From: Fodinibius roseus
Lineage (GTDB): Bacteria > Bacteroidota > Rhodothermia > Balneolales > Balneolaceae
NCBI RefSeq assembly: GCF_900129315.1
Contig: NZ_FQUS01000012.1
Location: forward strand, 62,001-126,000
Direction: 5' to 3'
DNA: 64,000 nt
The notes beneath the pieces are model-generated. The model was not told the DNA's origin. It saw only the letters and a list, made by a program, of their open reading frames with translations, and did no database searches. The position numbers were made by a program, and so were the translations under genes. How positions within the stretch are numbered: the stretch's first letter is position 1; each line of letters begins with the position of its first letter. Positions 26,813 to 34,341 of the stretch are shown piece by piece.

Positions 26813-28726
26813 CTATGCCTCATCCGGTTCTTTGTATAACTGATCTTCAGCGGACTCATCCCCTTCCACATAAGCCTTGATCACGTTTTTTATGTAGAAT
26901 GTTTCTGCTATAGAGGTATCAATTAATAGTTTTTTTGATTCTGAATCCTCTACATATCTTTTGTCTTTCTCCCTTTTTTCTTCATCAAGTGGTTCACCTC
27001 CATCAGGATCTTCATCATACTCCACCCGATAGAACATATCCTCCCCGGCCTTCTTGATACGCTCCCAGATGCTGGAGGATCCGAACTTATCGTCAAAACT
27101 GCCGGAGGCGCCCAGCAGGTCCGGGTCATGGATAAGTCCCACCGGGCTCCTGTGGGCAAACAGGTCCCCGTGCTGCAGCCGCCCGTAGTGGTAAAGCATC
27201 CTGCGGTGGGCCCGGGCTACTTTTCCGTAGCCATGATCGTCCCACCCGGGGTACCGGCGGCTGAGGGGTCCTTCTTCAAAGGCGCGCCCGCTGTCTTGGC
27301 GGTACTGTCGCTTCAGCCGCTTATAGCGGGCCAGCGCGTTCCCCCAGTCGCGGGCCACGCTCCGGTAGTCCTCCCAAAACTCTTTCTTTTTACCGTCCGG
27401 CTGGTCGGGATCTTCCGTTACGTGGATGCGCTGGATCACCGCGTAAGCGGGCACCACCAGGCAGCCCCCCTCCTCCAGATCTATCAGTTCCTTCTCCTGC
27501 AGCGACAGGTAGGGGGCGGGGACATCCGAGTGGTCCGGAAAGTATTCGGCGCTGTAGAGCGTGGCATCGACGCGGGGATTGCAGGCGCAGCGCATCTTCG
27601 GCATATCCCCGTCCCGGCAGACCAGGTCGCCCCGGTCGTTGGAAAACGTAAACTGAAGGGCGCGTTTTTTAAAGGCTTCCCAGTCGGTAATGGCCTGCAG
27701 GTGCTCGATCATCCCGCGCCGGTGTTTAAGCTTGTTACGGGCAAGGCTGAACAGCTCGGCGATCCCATTCATAAACTTATAGACCTGCCGGTCTTCCCCG
27801 TACCAAACGGAAAAGGGGTCGGCCTCCCAGAAGTTGGCATCAACCCCATAATAATCCCTTTTGGCCCAGATAAATTGCTCATATTCCTCCCCGCAGAGCC
27901 CTTTGGGTTGGTGCACGCCCAAATAAATCATGTTGAGGGCCGCCTGCTCCCAGCCCAGCTCCCCGGCGTAGCGCAGCAGTCCCAATGCCACCCCGGCCCC
28001 GACCGCGGCGCCCTGGCTGTGGGCCACCAGCGTGACCGGCCGGTACGGGGGCGAGTAGCTCTGCACGTAGGGAGCCTGCTCTTTCTTGCTGGTCACCTCC
28101 TCTTCGGGGCGGATATCCCAATGAGTACGAGCCCACCGGTAGCCCAGGGCCACCCCGTGGTCGATGCGGTGGGCCGCGTTGGACGCCAGCCCGTGGGAGC
28201 CGTTGATATAGTGGTCGTGGCGCCAGGCGTTAAAATACCTGGCGTATTCTTCGGAGCCTTTATTATCGTTTTTAATACTGTTCCAATAGCCCCAGAACAT
28301 GCCCAGCACATAGTCATTGGTTTTCCCTGTGGCATCGCCCTGCCCCAAATGCCGCTCGCGCAGGTCCATCTCCTCAATGGCCTCCCGCTCCCCGGAGGTG
28401 AAGATGTCGCTGCCGGCCGAGCGGTCCCTTTCACTGGCGTTATCTCCGCGCATGGTAAAAAAACCGGGCTCATCGGGGGTGATATCCAGCAGGGCATGGT
28501 AGTTCCCCGCAAAGGAATCGCTGTGATAGCCGTTGACAAACAGGATTTCCCCCTGCAGCTTGGGAAGACCCTTTTCGGGCTCCAGCTCGCTCATGCCGGT
28601 GCCCACAAAACTCCGGTAGGCCTCCCCGCGGGCCGGCTCGGGGGGAGGCGACTGCGGCGGGGTGGGATTGACCATAAAGGTGTTCGGGTCGTCGGTGCTT
28701 TCCGGGGAATCGGTTCGCTCACTCAT
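26813..28726 (-). CDS. Large alpha/beta hydrolase with lipase-type AHSQG nucleophile motif, candidate Tle-like effector
   Basis: 637 residues with no signal peptide or membrane helix. The N-terminus is proline-rich and unstructured (NPTPPQSPPPEPARGEAYRS), then ILFVNGYHSDSFAGNYHALL looks like the first hydrolase strand and oxyanion region. The nucleophile elbow is RPVTLVAHSQGAAVGAGVAL, with Ser237 in AHSQG, a variant of GxSxG. HSQG is the form found in type VI lipase effectors (Tle). A Cys-rich stretch VCRDGDMPKMRCACNP and a possible catalytic histidine in YFPDHSDVPAPY lie further on. The C-terminal 70 residues are Lys/Glu-rich and AT-rich in DNA. A lipoprotein gene follows with a 2-nt gap. 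No type VI or other secretion genes lie in the window, so the effector role is inference; a cytosolic lipase/esterase is the alternative. Confidence 0.65.
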   Translation of the reverse strand: MSERTDSPESTDDPNTFMVNPTPPQSPPPEPARGEAYRSFVGTGMSELEPEKGLPKLQGEILFVNGYHSDSFAGNYHALLDITPDEPGFFTMRGDNASERDRSAGSDIFTSGEREAIEEMDLRERHLGQGDATGKTNDYVLGMFWGYWNSIKNDNKGSEEYARYFNAWRHDHYINGSHGLASNAAHRIDHGVALGYRWARTHWDIRPEEEVTSKKEQAPYVQSYSPPYRPVTLVAHSQGAAVGAGVALGLLRYAGELGWEQAALNMIYLGVHQPKGLCGEEYEQFIWAKRDYYGVDANFWEADPFSVWYGEDRQVYKFMNGIAELFSLARNKLKHRRGMIEHLQAITDWEAFKKRALQFTFSNDRGDLVCRDGDMPKMRCACNPRVDATLYSAEYFPDHSDVPAPYLSLQEKELIDLEEGGCLVVPAYAVIQRIHVTEDPDQPDGKKKEFWEDYRSVARDWGNALARYKRLKRQYRQDSGRAFEEGPLSRRYPGWDDHGYGKVARAHRRMLYHYGRLQHGDLFAHRSPVGLIHDPDLLGASGSFDDKFGSSSIWERIKKAGEDMFYRVEYDEDPDGGEPLDEEKREKDKRYVEDSESKKLLIDTSIAETFYIKNVIKAYVEGDESAEDQLYKEPDEA

Positions 28727-29252
28727 AATGTAACTATATATGACGTAACAGGTTACGGGTTCAACGGGTAAAGGGCATCTCTCAGATGAATAGCGTTATA
28801 AGGTATCACATACATTCAGGGACTTTGTTTGCCGTCCGGCCAAAGTCGTCGAGGGGCACCATCCTGATATCCGACTAAGCAGTGTATCTCAATTGCGGAT
28901 GTTAAAAAAACGCATCCCGGCTTCCGGGGAAGTACTAAAAACCCTCTGATGACAATCAAGACGCCTTAGCGTCACGTAATCCCTTGCTATGAAGTACTCG
29001 TAATTTAACGCTCTGCATAAAATATGCAAGTTTTTTTGGCCGAGCACTTGTGATTCCCCAAAAAGATGCCAAAAACTACTGACTGTTCGAGCTGGCAGAA
29101 TGATCTGAGGAAGAATAAACCCACCACGGTCCCGCCCTGAAAAACCGCACTAAGTGACGGACACTCGGCTATACTAATCCTAAAATACTTTCAGGAGGAG
29201 ACAAGCCCGTTGGACTATATCTATGCTACGGCCCTCAATTCACCCCGGCCTT
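28727..29252. other. Gene-free stretch between the hydrolase and the IS110 region
   Basis: No convincing coding frame is present on either strand. The left end should contain the hydrolase promoter (minus strand). A weak terminator-like hairpin, TGCATA/TATGCA around an AAA loop at 29014-29028 followed by T7 at 29031-29037, lies in the plus direction. Composition is uneven, as expected for an insertion-prone site. Confidence 0.4.
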
Positions 29253-29381
29253 GAAAAGTCAGCGCCCCGGGTGGCGTACGCAAAGCGGAGGAAATAGAAA
29301 AATATTTGTCTGAACCCGACGGTGTCGGGTGAGTTTATATTTTTCTTCGGAGATGCAGCGTACGCCGGGCGCTGAGTTTTC
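29253..29381. repeat. 129-bp nested palindrome, structured DNA or RNA
   Basis: Four stems nest symmetrically. GAAAAgTCAGCGCCC (29253-29267) pairs with GGGCGCTGAgTTTTC (29367-29381), with one mismatch. GGCGTACGC (29273-29281) pairs with GCGTACGCC (29358-29366). GAAAAATAT (29297-29305) pairs with ATATTTTTC (29337-29345). ACCCGAC (29314-29320) pairs with GTCGGGT (29324-29330) around a GGT loop. There is no coding frame in it. It lies about 55 bp left of the structured leader of the IS110 element and may be a target-site structure, a remnant of another element, or an ncRNA. Confidence 0.75.
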
Positions 29382-29447
29382 TCAGCCGGCGACTCATATG
29401 TTTACCCCCTATTGATGAAGGCTAAATAATTTAGGTTGTTTATATAC

Positions 29448-29639
29448 CAACACCCCATGAATGTTCATGGGGTGTTGAGTCTGAGGGTTAACAAGGAGAG
29501 CGGGCTCGGCGACAAGCCCTTGCTGGCGCAAGAGGCTGTAAAAAAGGTTCTGCTCCCTCTCCTCAGGCGTGTAGGCTCAACCAGTACAAAGAGCCGACTT
29601 CCAGTCGAGCTCGTATTCAGCGTGAGTAAAGCCAACGCC
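29448..29639 (+). ncRNA. Candidate bridge RNA of the IS110 element
   Basis: The non-coding region 5' of the transposase folds into three modules. First, a perfect 14-bp hairpin CAACACCCCATGAA / TTCATGGGGTGTTG (29448-29461 with 29464-29477). Second, a large stem: CTGA (29481-29484) with TCAG (29563-29566) and GGAGAG (29495-29500) with CTCTCC (29557-29562), with a 10-nt bulge GGGTTAACAA and an inner hairpin GGGCT/AGCCC. Third, GGCGT (29566-29570) with ACGCC (29635-29639) enclosing GGCTC/GAGCC (29574-29578 with 29591-29595) around loop AACCAGTACAAA. Known IS110 bridge RNAs have exactly a 5' stem-loop followed by a target-binding and a donor-binding loop. Limits are approximate. Confidence 0.6.
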
Positions 29640-29688
29640 GGTCCTCATTTAGTAAGCTAAGGCTAATCTAAGAAATTAATAGCATAGA

Positions 29689-30732
29689 ATGAATTTTTCA
29701 GATTCCCAAGATGTTTCCCCTCAATCGGTCGGTATTGATATAGCAGAAAAAACCTTAGAAGTACGATTAGGAGCTGTCACCAGCGGTCACCAGTACCACT
29801 TTACCCGCCCGGAGCGCTTTCCCAACACCAAGGAAGGATTCCGGCAGATGATACGGTGGGTCCAATCAAAAAAGAAGGCCAATGAGTGTTGGTTTATCAT
29901 GGAAGCGACCGGGGTGTATTATGAAGAACTTGCGTATTTCCTGCATCAAAAGAATCGGCAGGTATGCGTGCTGGTTCCCAAGCGGGTGCACCATTGGGCC
30001 AAAAGCCTACCGATCAAATCCAAGACCGATGCTATTGATGCTCGTCTGCTGGCCCGCTACGGGCTGGAACGACGCCCCGAGCGGTGGCAACCAGGCTCGG
30101 AGCGATTGCGACAAATAAAAGCGCTTCTGCGCGAACGCGGGCAGCTCCAGCAACAACGCACTCAGCTGATCAACCGCCGGCATGCAGCGCGCCAGGCATG
30201 GAATCATCCCGAAAGCAGTCTCCATCGACTGACTGACCATATCCAGCAGATTGATGGCTATATTGAACAGATTACCCACGAACTGGACCAACTCTGGCAG
30301 TCTGAGGAGCAGCTGGCCGAACCGATCCGTCGCATTGGCCAAATTACCGGCTTAGGCTGCCGGAGTGTGTTGCAGGTAGTAGCTGAAACCAACGGATTTG
30401 CCTTGATCAGTAATCGCAATCAGCTGGCCTCTTACGCTGGACTCGATGTGGTGCTCGACCAGTCGGGGCGACGCCGGGGAACAACCAAAATATCGAAACA
30501 GGGAAATGCCCGTATTCGGCAGGCTCTCTATATGCCGGCTGTGTGTGCCAGTCAGCATAACCGGGCTCTGCGCGCATTTTATAAGCGCCTGGTCGCCAGA
30601 CACCCGGACCACAAAAAGATCGCTCTGGTCGGTGTAATGCGGAAACTCCTGCTGTTAATTTACAGCTTGTGGAAAAGTGGTCAGCGGTACGATCCGGAGT
30701 TCCATTACCGTCAAATTACCAACAAAGCCTAA
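29689..30732 (+). CDS. IS110-family transposase/recombinase (DEDD type)
   Basis: 347 residues, full length for the family. The N-terminal RuvC-like domain carries the DEDD residues: Asp17 in VGIDIAEKTLEV, Glu72 in FIMEATGVYYEEL, and Asp114/Asp117 in SKTDAIDARLLARYG. A coiled-coil linker (about residues 130-205, rich in RQIKALLRERGQLQQQRTQL) precedes the C-terminal Transposase_20 domain with GQITGLGCRSVLQVVAE and NRNQLASYAGLDVVLDQSG, where Ser248 is the likely catalytic serine. IS110 recombinases join DNA guided by an RNA made from the element's own non-coding end. The upstream 250 bp has the right structure for such an RNA. No frameshift or stop interrupts the gene. Confidence 0.96.
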   Translation: MNFSDSQDVSPQSVGIDIAEKTLEVRLGAVTSGHQYHFTRPERFPNTKEGFRQMIRWVQSKKKANECWFIMEATGVYYEELAYFLHQKNRQVCVLVPKRVHHWAKSLPIKSKTDAIDARLLARYGLERRPERWQPGSERLRQIKALLRERGQLQQQRTQLINRRHAARQAWNHPESSLHRLTDHIQQIDGYIEQITHELDQLWQSEEQLAEPIRRIGQITGLGCRSVLQVVAETNGFALISNRNQLASYAGLDVVLDQSGRRRGTTKISKQGNARIRQALYMPAVCASQHNRALRAFYKRLVARHPDHKKIALVGVMRKLLLLIYSLWKSGQRYDPEFHYRQITNKA

Positions 30733-30789
30733 CATATTTAAGCTTCACCGGTCCATTTAACTTGACTTTAGACACAGTACCTTTTTTTG

Positions 30790-30825
30790 TGTTCCGTTTT
30801 TTTCGTCGCTGAAAAAAATGGAACA
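30790..30825. terminator. Strong hairpin downstream of the IS110 transposase
   Basis: TGTTCCGTTTTTTTC (30790-30804) pairs with GAAAAAAATGGAACA (30811-30825), 15 pairs including one G-T, around a GTCGCT loop. It lies about 60 bp after the transposase stop, just outside the proposed element. It could act as a terminator protecting flanking genes, or be the pre-existing terminator of the locus. Confidence 0.6.
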
Positions 30826-30960
30826 CCCCCCGTAAGATTTACAATCTCTATAAATCCCATAGATTATTACTAAGGGATACACTCGGAAATCCACTCCTCA
30901 GTTTTGTATCTTTGGCTGGCCTTCACAAATACTCAGCGTTTGATTGCGATATAGAGATTC

Positions 30961-30988
30961 AGATATAGATATAGATATAAATATAAAT
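30961..30988 (+). repeat. AT-rich microsatellite (AGATAT-type) upstream of the CynX-like gene
   Basis: Short tandem units of AGATAT and AAATAT run directly in front of the MFS start codon at 31021. Length variation here could alter promoter spacing; this is speculation. Confidence 0.45.
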
Positions 30989-31020
30989 GCACATATATAT
31001 TATAGATAACCTATAACTTC

Positions 31021-32217
31021 ATGGCTGCATCATCTCCGTATGAACAAAATTCTACGGGACAAAATATCCTGCTTATCAGCGGTATCGTACTTATCTCCCT
31101 CAACCTGAGGCCGGCCCTCGCAAGTGTGGGTCCCCTTATCGGCGCCATCCGTGAGACGACGGGACTTTCGAATACCATGCTGGGACTCCTTACCACCCTG
31201 CCGCTTCTGGCCTTTGGGGTTCTTTCCACCCTGACCCCACTCTTTACCCGCCGCCTGGGCATCGAAGGCACCATTGCGGGAGCGCTGGGGCTGCTGACCG
31301 GGGGACTGTTTTTGCGGGTGATTCCAACCCATGCGGCCCTGTTCGGGGGGACGCTGCTGATCGGGATTGCGATTGCCCTCGGAAACGTGCTGCTGCCCAG
31401 CATCGTCAAGCGTGATTTTCCCAACCACTCCGGCATCATGACCAGCGTCTATGCCGGCATGCTCGGACTCGGCGCCGCCGTGGCAGCCGGGGTCAGCGTC
31501 CCCCTCGCCTTCGATTTCAACTGGGGATGGCACTGGTCCCTCGGAGCCTGGGGCGTGCCCTCGGCCATTGCACTGATTGTATGGCTGCCCCAGCTCAAAA
31601 AGCTGACCCTCTCCCGGCATGAGAAAAGTTTTCTGGCGGCTTTAAAAGACCTCGGCCACTCGAAAAGAGCCTGGCAGGTCGCTTTTTTTATGGGACTCCA
31701 GTCCCTGGCATTCTACGTTATTTTAGCCTGGCTGCCCGAGATCCTGCAAGACCGCGGGCTTACCGCCAACGCCGCAGGATGGATGCTTTCCCTCTCGCAG
31801 GGGATGGGCGTCCTCGGATCCCTGGTACTGCCCTACTGGGCCGAAAAGCGAACGGACCAGCGTCCCCTCGTGTGGATGCTGCTGGTACTGGAGATTGTCA
31901 GCCTGGCGGGATTGCTGTATCCCGAGGCTTTTTTAGTCGGACTCTGGGTTTCTCTTATCGGATTTTCGCTGGGCGGCAGTTTCGGATTGGCGCTCCTGTT
32001 TATCGTCCTCCGCACTTCCGACTCGGAAACGGCCACGGAACTCTCCGGGATGGCCCAGTCGGTGGGCTACCTTCTCGCGGCGATCGGTCCGACGCTCTTC
32101 GGGGCCCTGCATGATCTTAGCGGGGCGTGGTTCATCCCGCTCCTGTTTCTGTTCGTAGTTGCCATTCTCAAGCTAATATCGGGGCTGGGAGCCGGCAAAC
32201 CCGAAACGATAGACTAA
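31021..32217 (+). CDS. MFS transporter, CynX/NimT family
   Basis: 398 residues with twelve membrane helices. The conserved first-helix phrase LISLNLRPALASVGPLIGAI is diagnostic of the CynX/NimT (cyanate/2-nitroimidazole) branch, as is ALGNVLLPSIVKRDFPNHSG in the fourth segment. Members transport cyanate or export 2-nitroimidazole; the true substrate here is unknown, and no cyanase gene is nearby. It ends in a strong bidirectional terminator shared with the DEAD-box helicase gene. Confidence 0.87.
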   Translation: MAASSPYEQNSTGQNILLISGIVLISLNLRPALASVGPLIGAIRETTGLSNTMLGLLTTLPLLAFGVLSTLTPLFTRRLGIEGTIAGALGLLTGGLFLRVIPTHAALFGGTLLIGIAIALGNVLLPSIVKRDFPNHSGIMTSVYAGMLGLGAAVAAGVSVPLAFDFNWGWHWSLGAWGVPSAIALIVWLPQLKKLTLSRHEKSFLAALKDLGHSKRAWQVAFFMGLQSLAFYVILAWLPEILQDRGLTANAAGWMLSLSQGMGVLGSLVLPYWAEKRTDQRPLVWMLLVLEIVSLAGLLYPEAFLVGLWVSLIGFSLGGSFGLALLFIVLRTSDSETATELSGMAQSVGYLLAAIGPTLFGALHDLSGAWFIPLLFLFVVAILKLISGLGAGKPETID

Positions 32218-32247
32218 AAAAATGAAGGAACGGTATCTACCAAAGAA

Positions 32248-32279
32248 AAAGCGGATACCTGTTGAACAGTATCCGCTTT
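32248..32279. terminator. Bidirectional terminator between the MFS and helicase genes
   Basis: AAAGCGGATAC (32248-32258) and GTATCCGCTTT (32269-32279) pair perfectly, extended inside by TGTT/AACA with one bulged base. It lies about 30 bp after the MFS stop and 50 bp after the helicase stop on the other strand. Confidence 0.85.
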
Positions 32280-32330
32280 CGTTGATTACATAAGTGCGTT
32301 CCCAAAACGGGAACAGGTACAAGCAAAAGA

Positions 32331-33914
32331 TCAGGCCACTTTAACCCGGATCTTCTTCCCTTTCACGCGATTCCGGTTCATGATATCAAGCACCTGCTTC
32401 ACGTGTTTTCCCGGGATATCCACAAACGAATGATGGGGAAAAATATCGATGTTCCCGATCACATTGCCCGGAACATTGGATTCGCCGGCAATGGCTCCCA
32501 CCAGATCACCTGGATAGACATTATTCTTTTTGCCAACATTGAAGTGCATCCTGACCATGGCAGAATCGTCATAATTATGAGACTGGGACTGCCCGTTCTC
32601 CCCGGCAGCTTCCTCCTGCTGATCCGGAGCCTCTGTTCGCTTCTTAAGCAAAGCCGCGGCAATTTCAACGGTCGTAAAGCGATCATCCGTAAACGACTCA
32701 ATCTGATCGATAAAGGGACGCAAGTTCCCCTTCTCCAGCACTTCCACCAGCCCATCCATCTCCCCGGCCAGGCGTGACTTCTGCACATCGGCCGTAGACG
32801 GCAGATCCAGGGGATTCAGCTGATTCTTGATCTGTCGCTCTATTGTGCGAAGCTGCTTCTTTTTGCTCTTGGTGCTAAACGTGATAGCCATGCCCGATCG
32901 CCCGGCACGTCCGGTTCGCCCGATACGATGAACATAATACTCCGGATCCTGGGGAATATCATAATTGAAGACGGCCTCGATATCATCGATATCAAGTCCC
33001 CGCGCCGCAACATCCGTACCCACCAGGATATCAATCGCTCCGCTGCGAAACTTCCCCATCACCCGGTCGCGCTGGTTCTGGCTGAGATCACCGTTGATAA
33101 AATCGGAAGAATAGCCGCGGGAACGGAGCTCCCGGCTTACCTTTTCGGTTTTACGCTTGGTATTGCAAAACACCAGCGCCAGCTTAAAGTCATTGATATC
33201 CATAAAACGGCAGATCGCCTCCGTACGCACCGAGTCGCGGACTTCCACCACGTACTGCTCGATATTCGGGGCGGTCATCTTCTTGCGTTCGATGGCCACA
33301 GTCTCCGGGTTATCCATATAGCGATTCATGATTTTCCGGATGCCTTTCGACATGGTCGCCGAAAACATGATGGTTTGCACCGGCTGACTGGCGTAGGACA
33401 GGATTTGTTCCATATCATCCCGAAATCCCATGTTCAGCATTTCATCGGCCTCATCAAACACAACGCGCTGCAGGTGATCCAGCTTCATCGTGCCCCGGCG
33501 GAGATGATCGATCGTCCGCCCCGGCGTCCCCACGACCACATGCGCACCGCGCTTCAGCGCCTTGATTTGCCGCGAGATCGATTGTCCCCCGTACACCGGC
33601 ACCACGTGCAGTCCGTCCAGGTGCTTCCCGATTTTGATAAGCTCGCCCGTCACCTGGATCGCCAGCTCGCGAGTGGGACACATAATGATGGTCTGCACTT
33701 CCTTTATACTGATATCGGTCTGCTGAACCAGAGGAATGCCGAATGCAGCAGTTTTTCCGGTCCCCGTCTGGGCTTGTCCCACCACATCTTTCTGTTGCAG
33801 AAGAGGGGGAATACATTTTTCCTGTACCGGAGTCGGTTCTTCAAAACCCATATCTGTGAGAGCCTGAAGAATTGGTTGGCTGAGATTGAGCTCAGCAAAA
33901 GTTAGATCTGTCAT
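32331..33914 (-). CDS. DEAD-box RNA helicase (DeaD/CshA-like) with C-terminal RNA-binding domain
   Basis: 527 residues. All helicase motifs are visible in order: the Q motif (FEEPTPVQEKCIPPLLQQ), Walker A AQTGTGKT, PTRELAIQ, GG and TPGR, DEAD (Walker B), SAT, then ARGLDIDD and HRIGRTGRAG in the second RecA domain. The last about 75 residues (MVRMHFNVGKKNNVYPGDLV, then GNIDIFPHHSFVDIPG) form the DbpA-type RNA-recognition domain. Role: ATP-dependent unwinding in ribosome assembly and RNA turnover, often important in the cold. It is transcribed alone behind a 427-bp leader region. Confidence 0.95.
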   Translation of the reverse strand: MTDLTFAELNLSQPILQALTDMGFEEPTPVQEKCIPPLLQQKDVVGQAQTGTGKTAAFGIPLVQQTDISIKEVQTIIMCPTRELAIQVTGELIKIGKHLDGLHVVPVYGGQSISRQIKALKRGAHVVVGTPGRTIDHLRRGTMKLDHLQRVVFDEADEMLNMGFRDDMEQILSYASQPVQTIMFSATMSKGIRKIMNRYMDNPETVAIERKKMTAPNIEQYVVEVRDSVRTEAICRFMDINDFKLALVFCNTKRKTEKVSRELRSRGYSSDFINGDLSQNQRDRVMGKFRSGAIDILVGTDVAARGLDIDDIEAVFNYDIPQDPEYYVHRIGRTGRAGRSGMAITFSTKSKKKQLRTIERQIKNQLNPLDLPSTADVQKSRLAGEMDGLVEVLEKGNLRPFIDQIESFTDDRFTTVEIAAALLKKRTEAPDQQEEAAGENGQSQSHNYDDSAMVRMHFNVGKKNNVYPGDLVGAIAGESNVPGNVIGNIDIFPHHSFVDIPGKHVKQVLDIMNRNRVKGKKIRVKVA

Positions 33915-34341
33915 AAATTAAATAAAAGTAAATGAATATTAGTAATAACCTGACGCACACAAAATATACCTTTAGTACCAGCAAGAAGTTGCTGCCATCC
34001 TAAAACGTATATAACGAGAGGCGCCGACAGACCTGAGAGAGGGATGTAAGAACCTGTTTAAAACGAATAGGTGGGATTCACGTAACACCAGAGCGGCAAG
34101 ATACGGAAAATTATTCACAATACATACTTATGGATGAACAACAGCTCCTTTTGGATGGTCTCCGGACAACCCCTCGCCCCTTTGCACGACCGGGAAGCAT
34201 TGGCAGGTAAAGACGCTGGAGAGAGAAGCTAAGCTGGTATGCTGTCAGGCCAGCTAACCACACTGCAGGGTAATATGGCATCCGTGAGGCAACATAATAA
34301 GCGTGACACCGGGCAGAACTTTTCGGTTAAAAACAGGCGGG
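33915..34341. other. Gene-free stretch between the helicase and the sterol desaturase gene
   Basis: It contains the helicase promoter and presumably a long 5' UTR on the minus strand. I see no coding frame with normal composition and no hairpin with a T-run. DEAD-box helicase genes often carry long regulatory leaders, but nothing specific can be shown here. Confidence 0.4.

Larger units (their letters stand above)
29434..30780 (+). mobile_element. IS110-family insertion sequence (approximate limits)
   Basis: It comprises the structured upstream non-coding region and the intact DEDD transposase. IS110 elements lack classical terminal inverted repeats and make no target duplication, so the ends cannot be fixed without an empty-site comparison. 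The proposed limits rest on two hints: CAGTAC at 30775-30780 recurs in the donor-loop candidate of the leader RNA (29582-29587), and GGTTG at 29434-29438 is complementary to CAACC of the same loop. The element appears complete and may be active. Confidence 0.6.

Noticed and set aside
27128-28771. 547-codon open frame on the plus strand
   Set aside because: It lies opposite the hydrolase gene. The translation is a Val/Pro/Gly/His-rich composition artefact, while the minus frame has a lipase motif and coupled neighbour.
29253-29381. Integron attC site
   Set aside because: The palindrome lacks the R-box consensus (GTTRRRY and RYYYAAC) and no integrase gene or cassette array is present.
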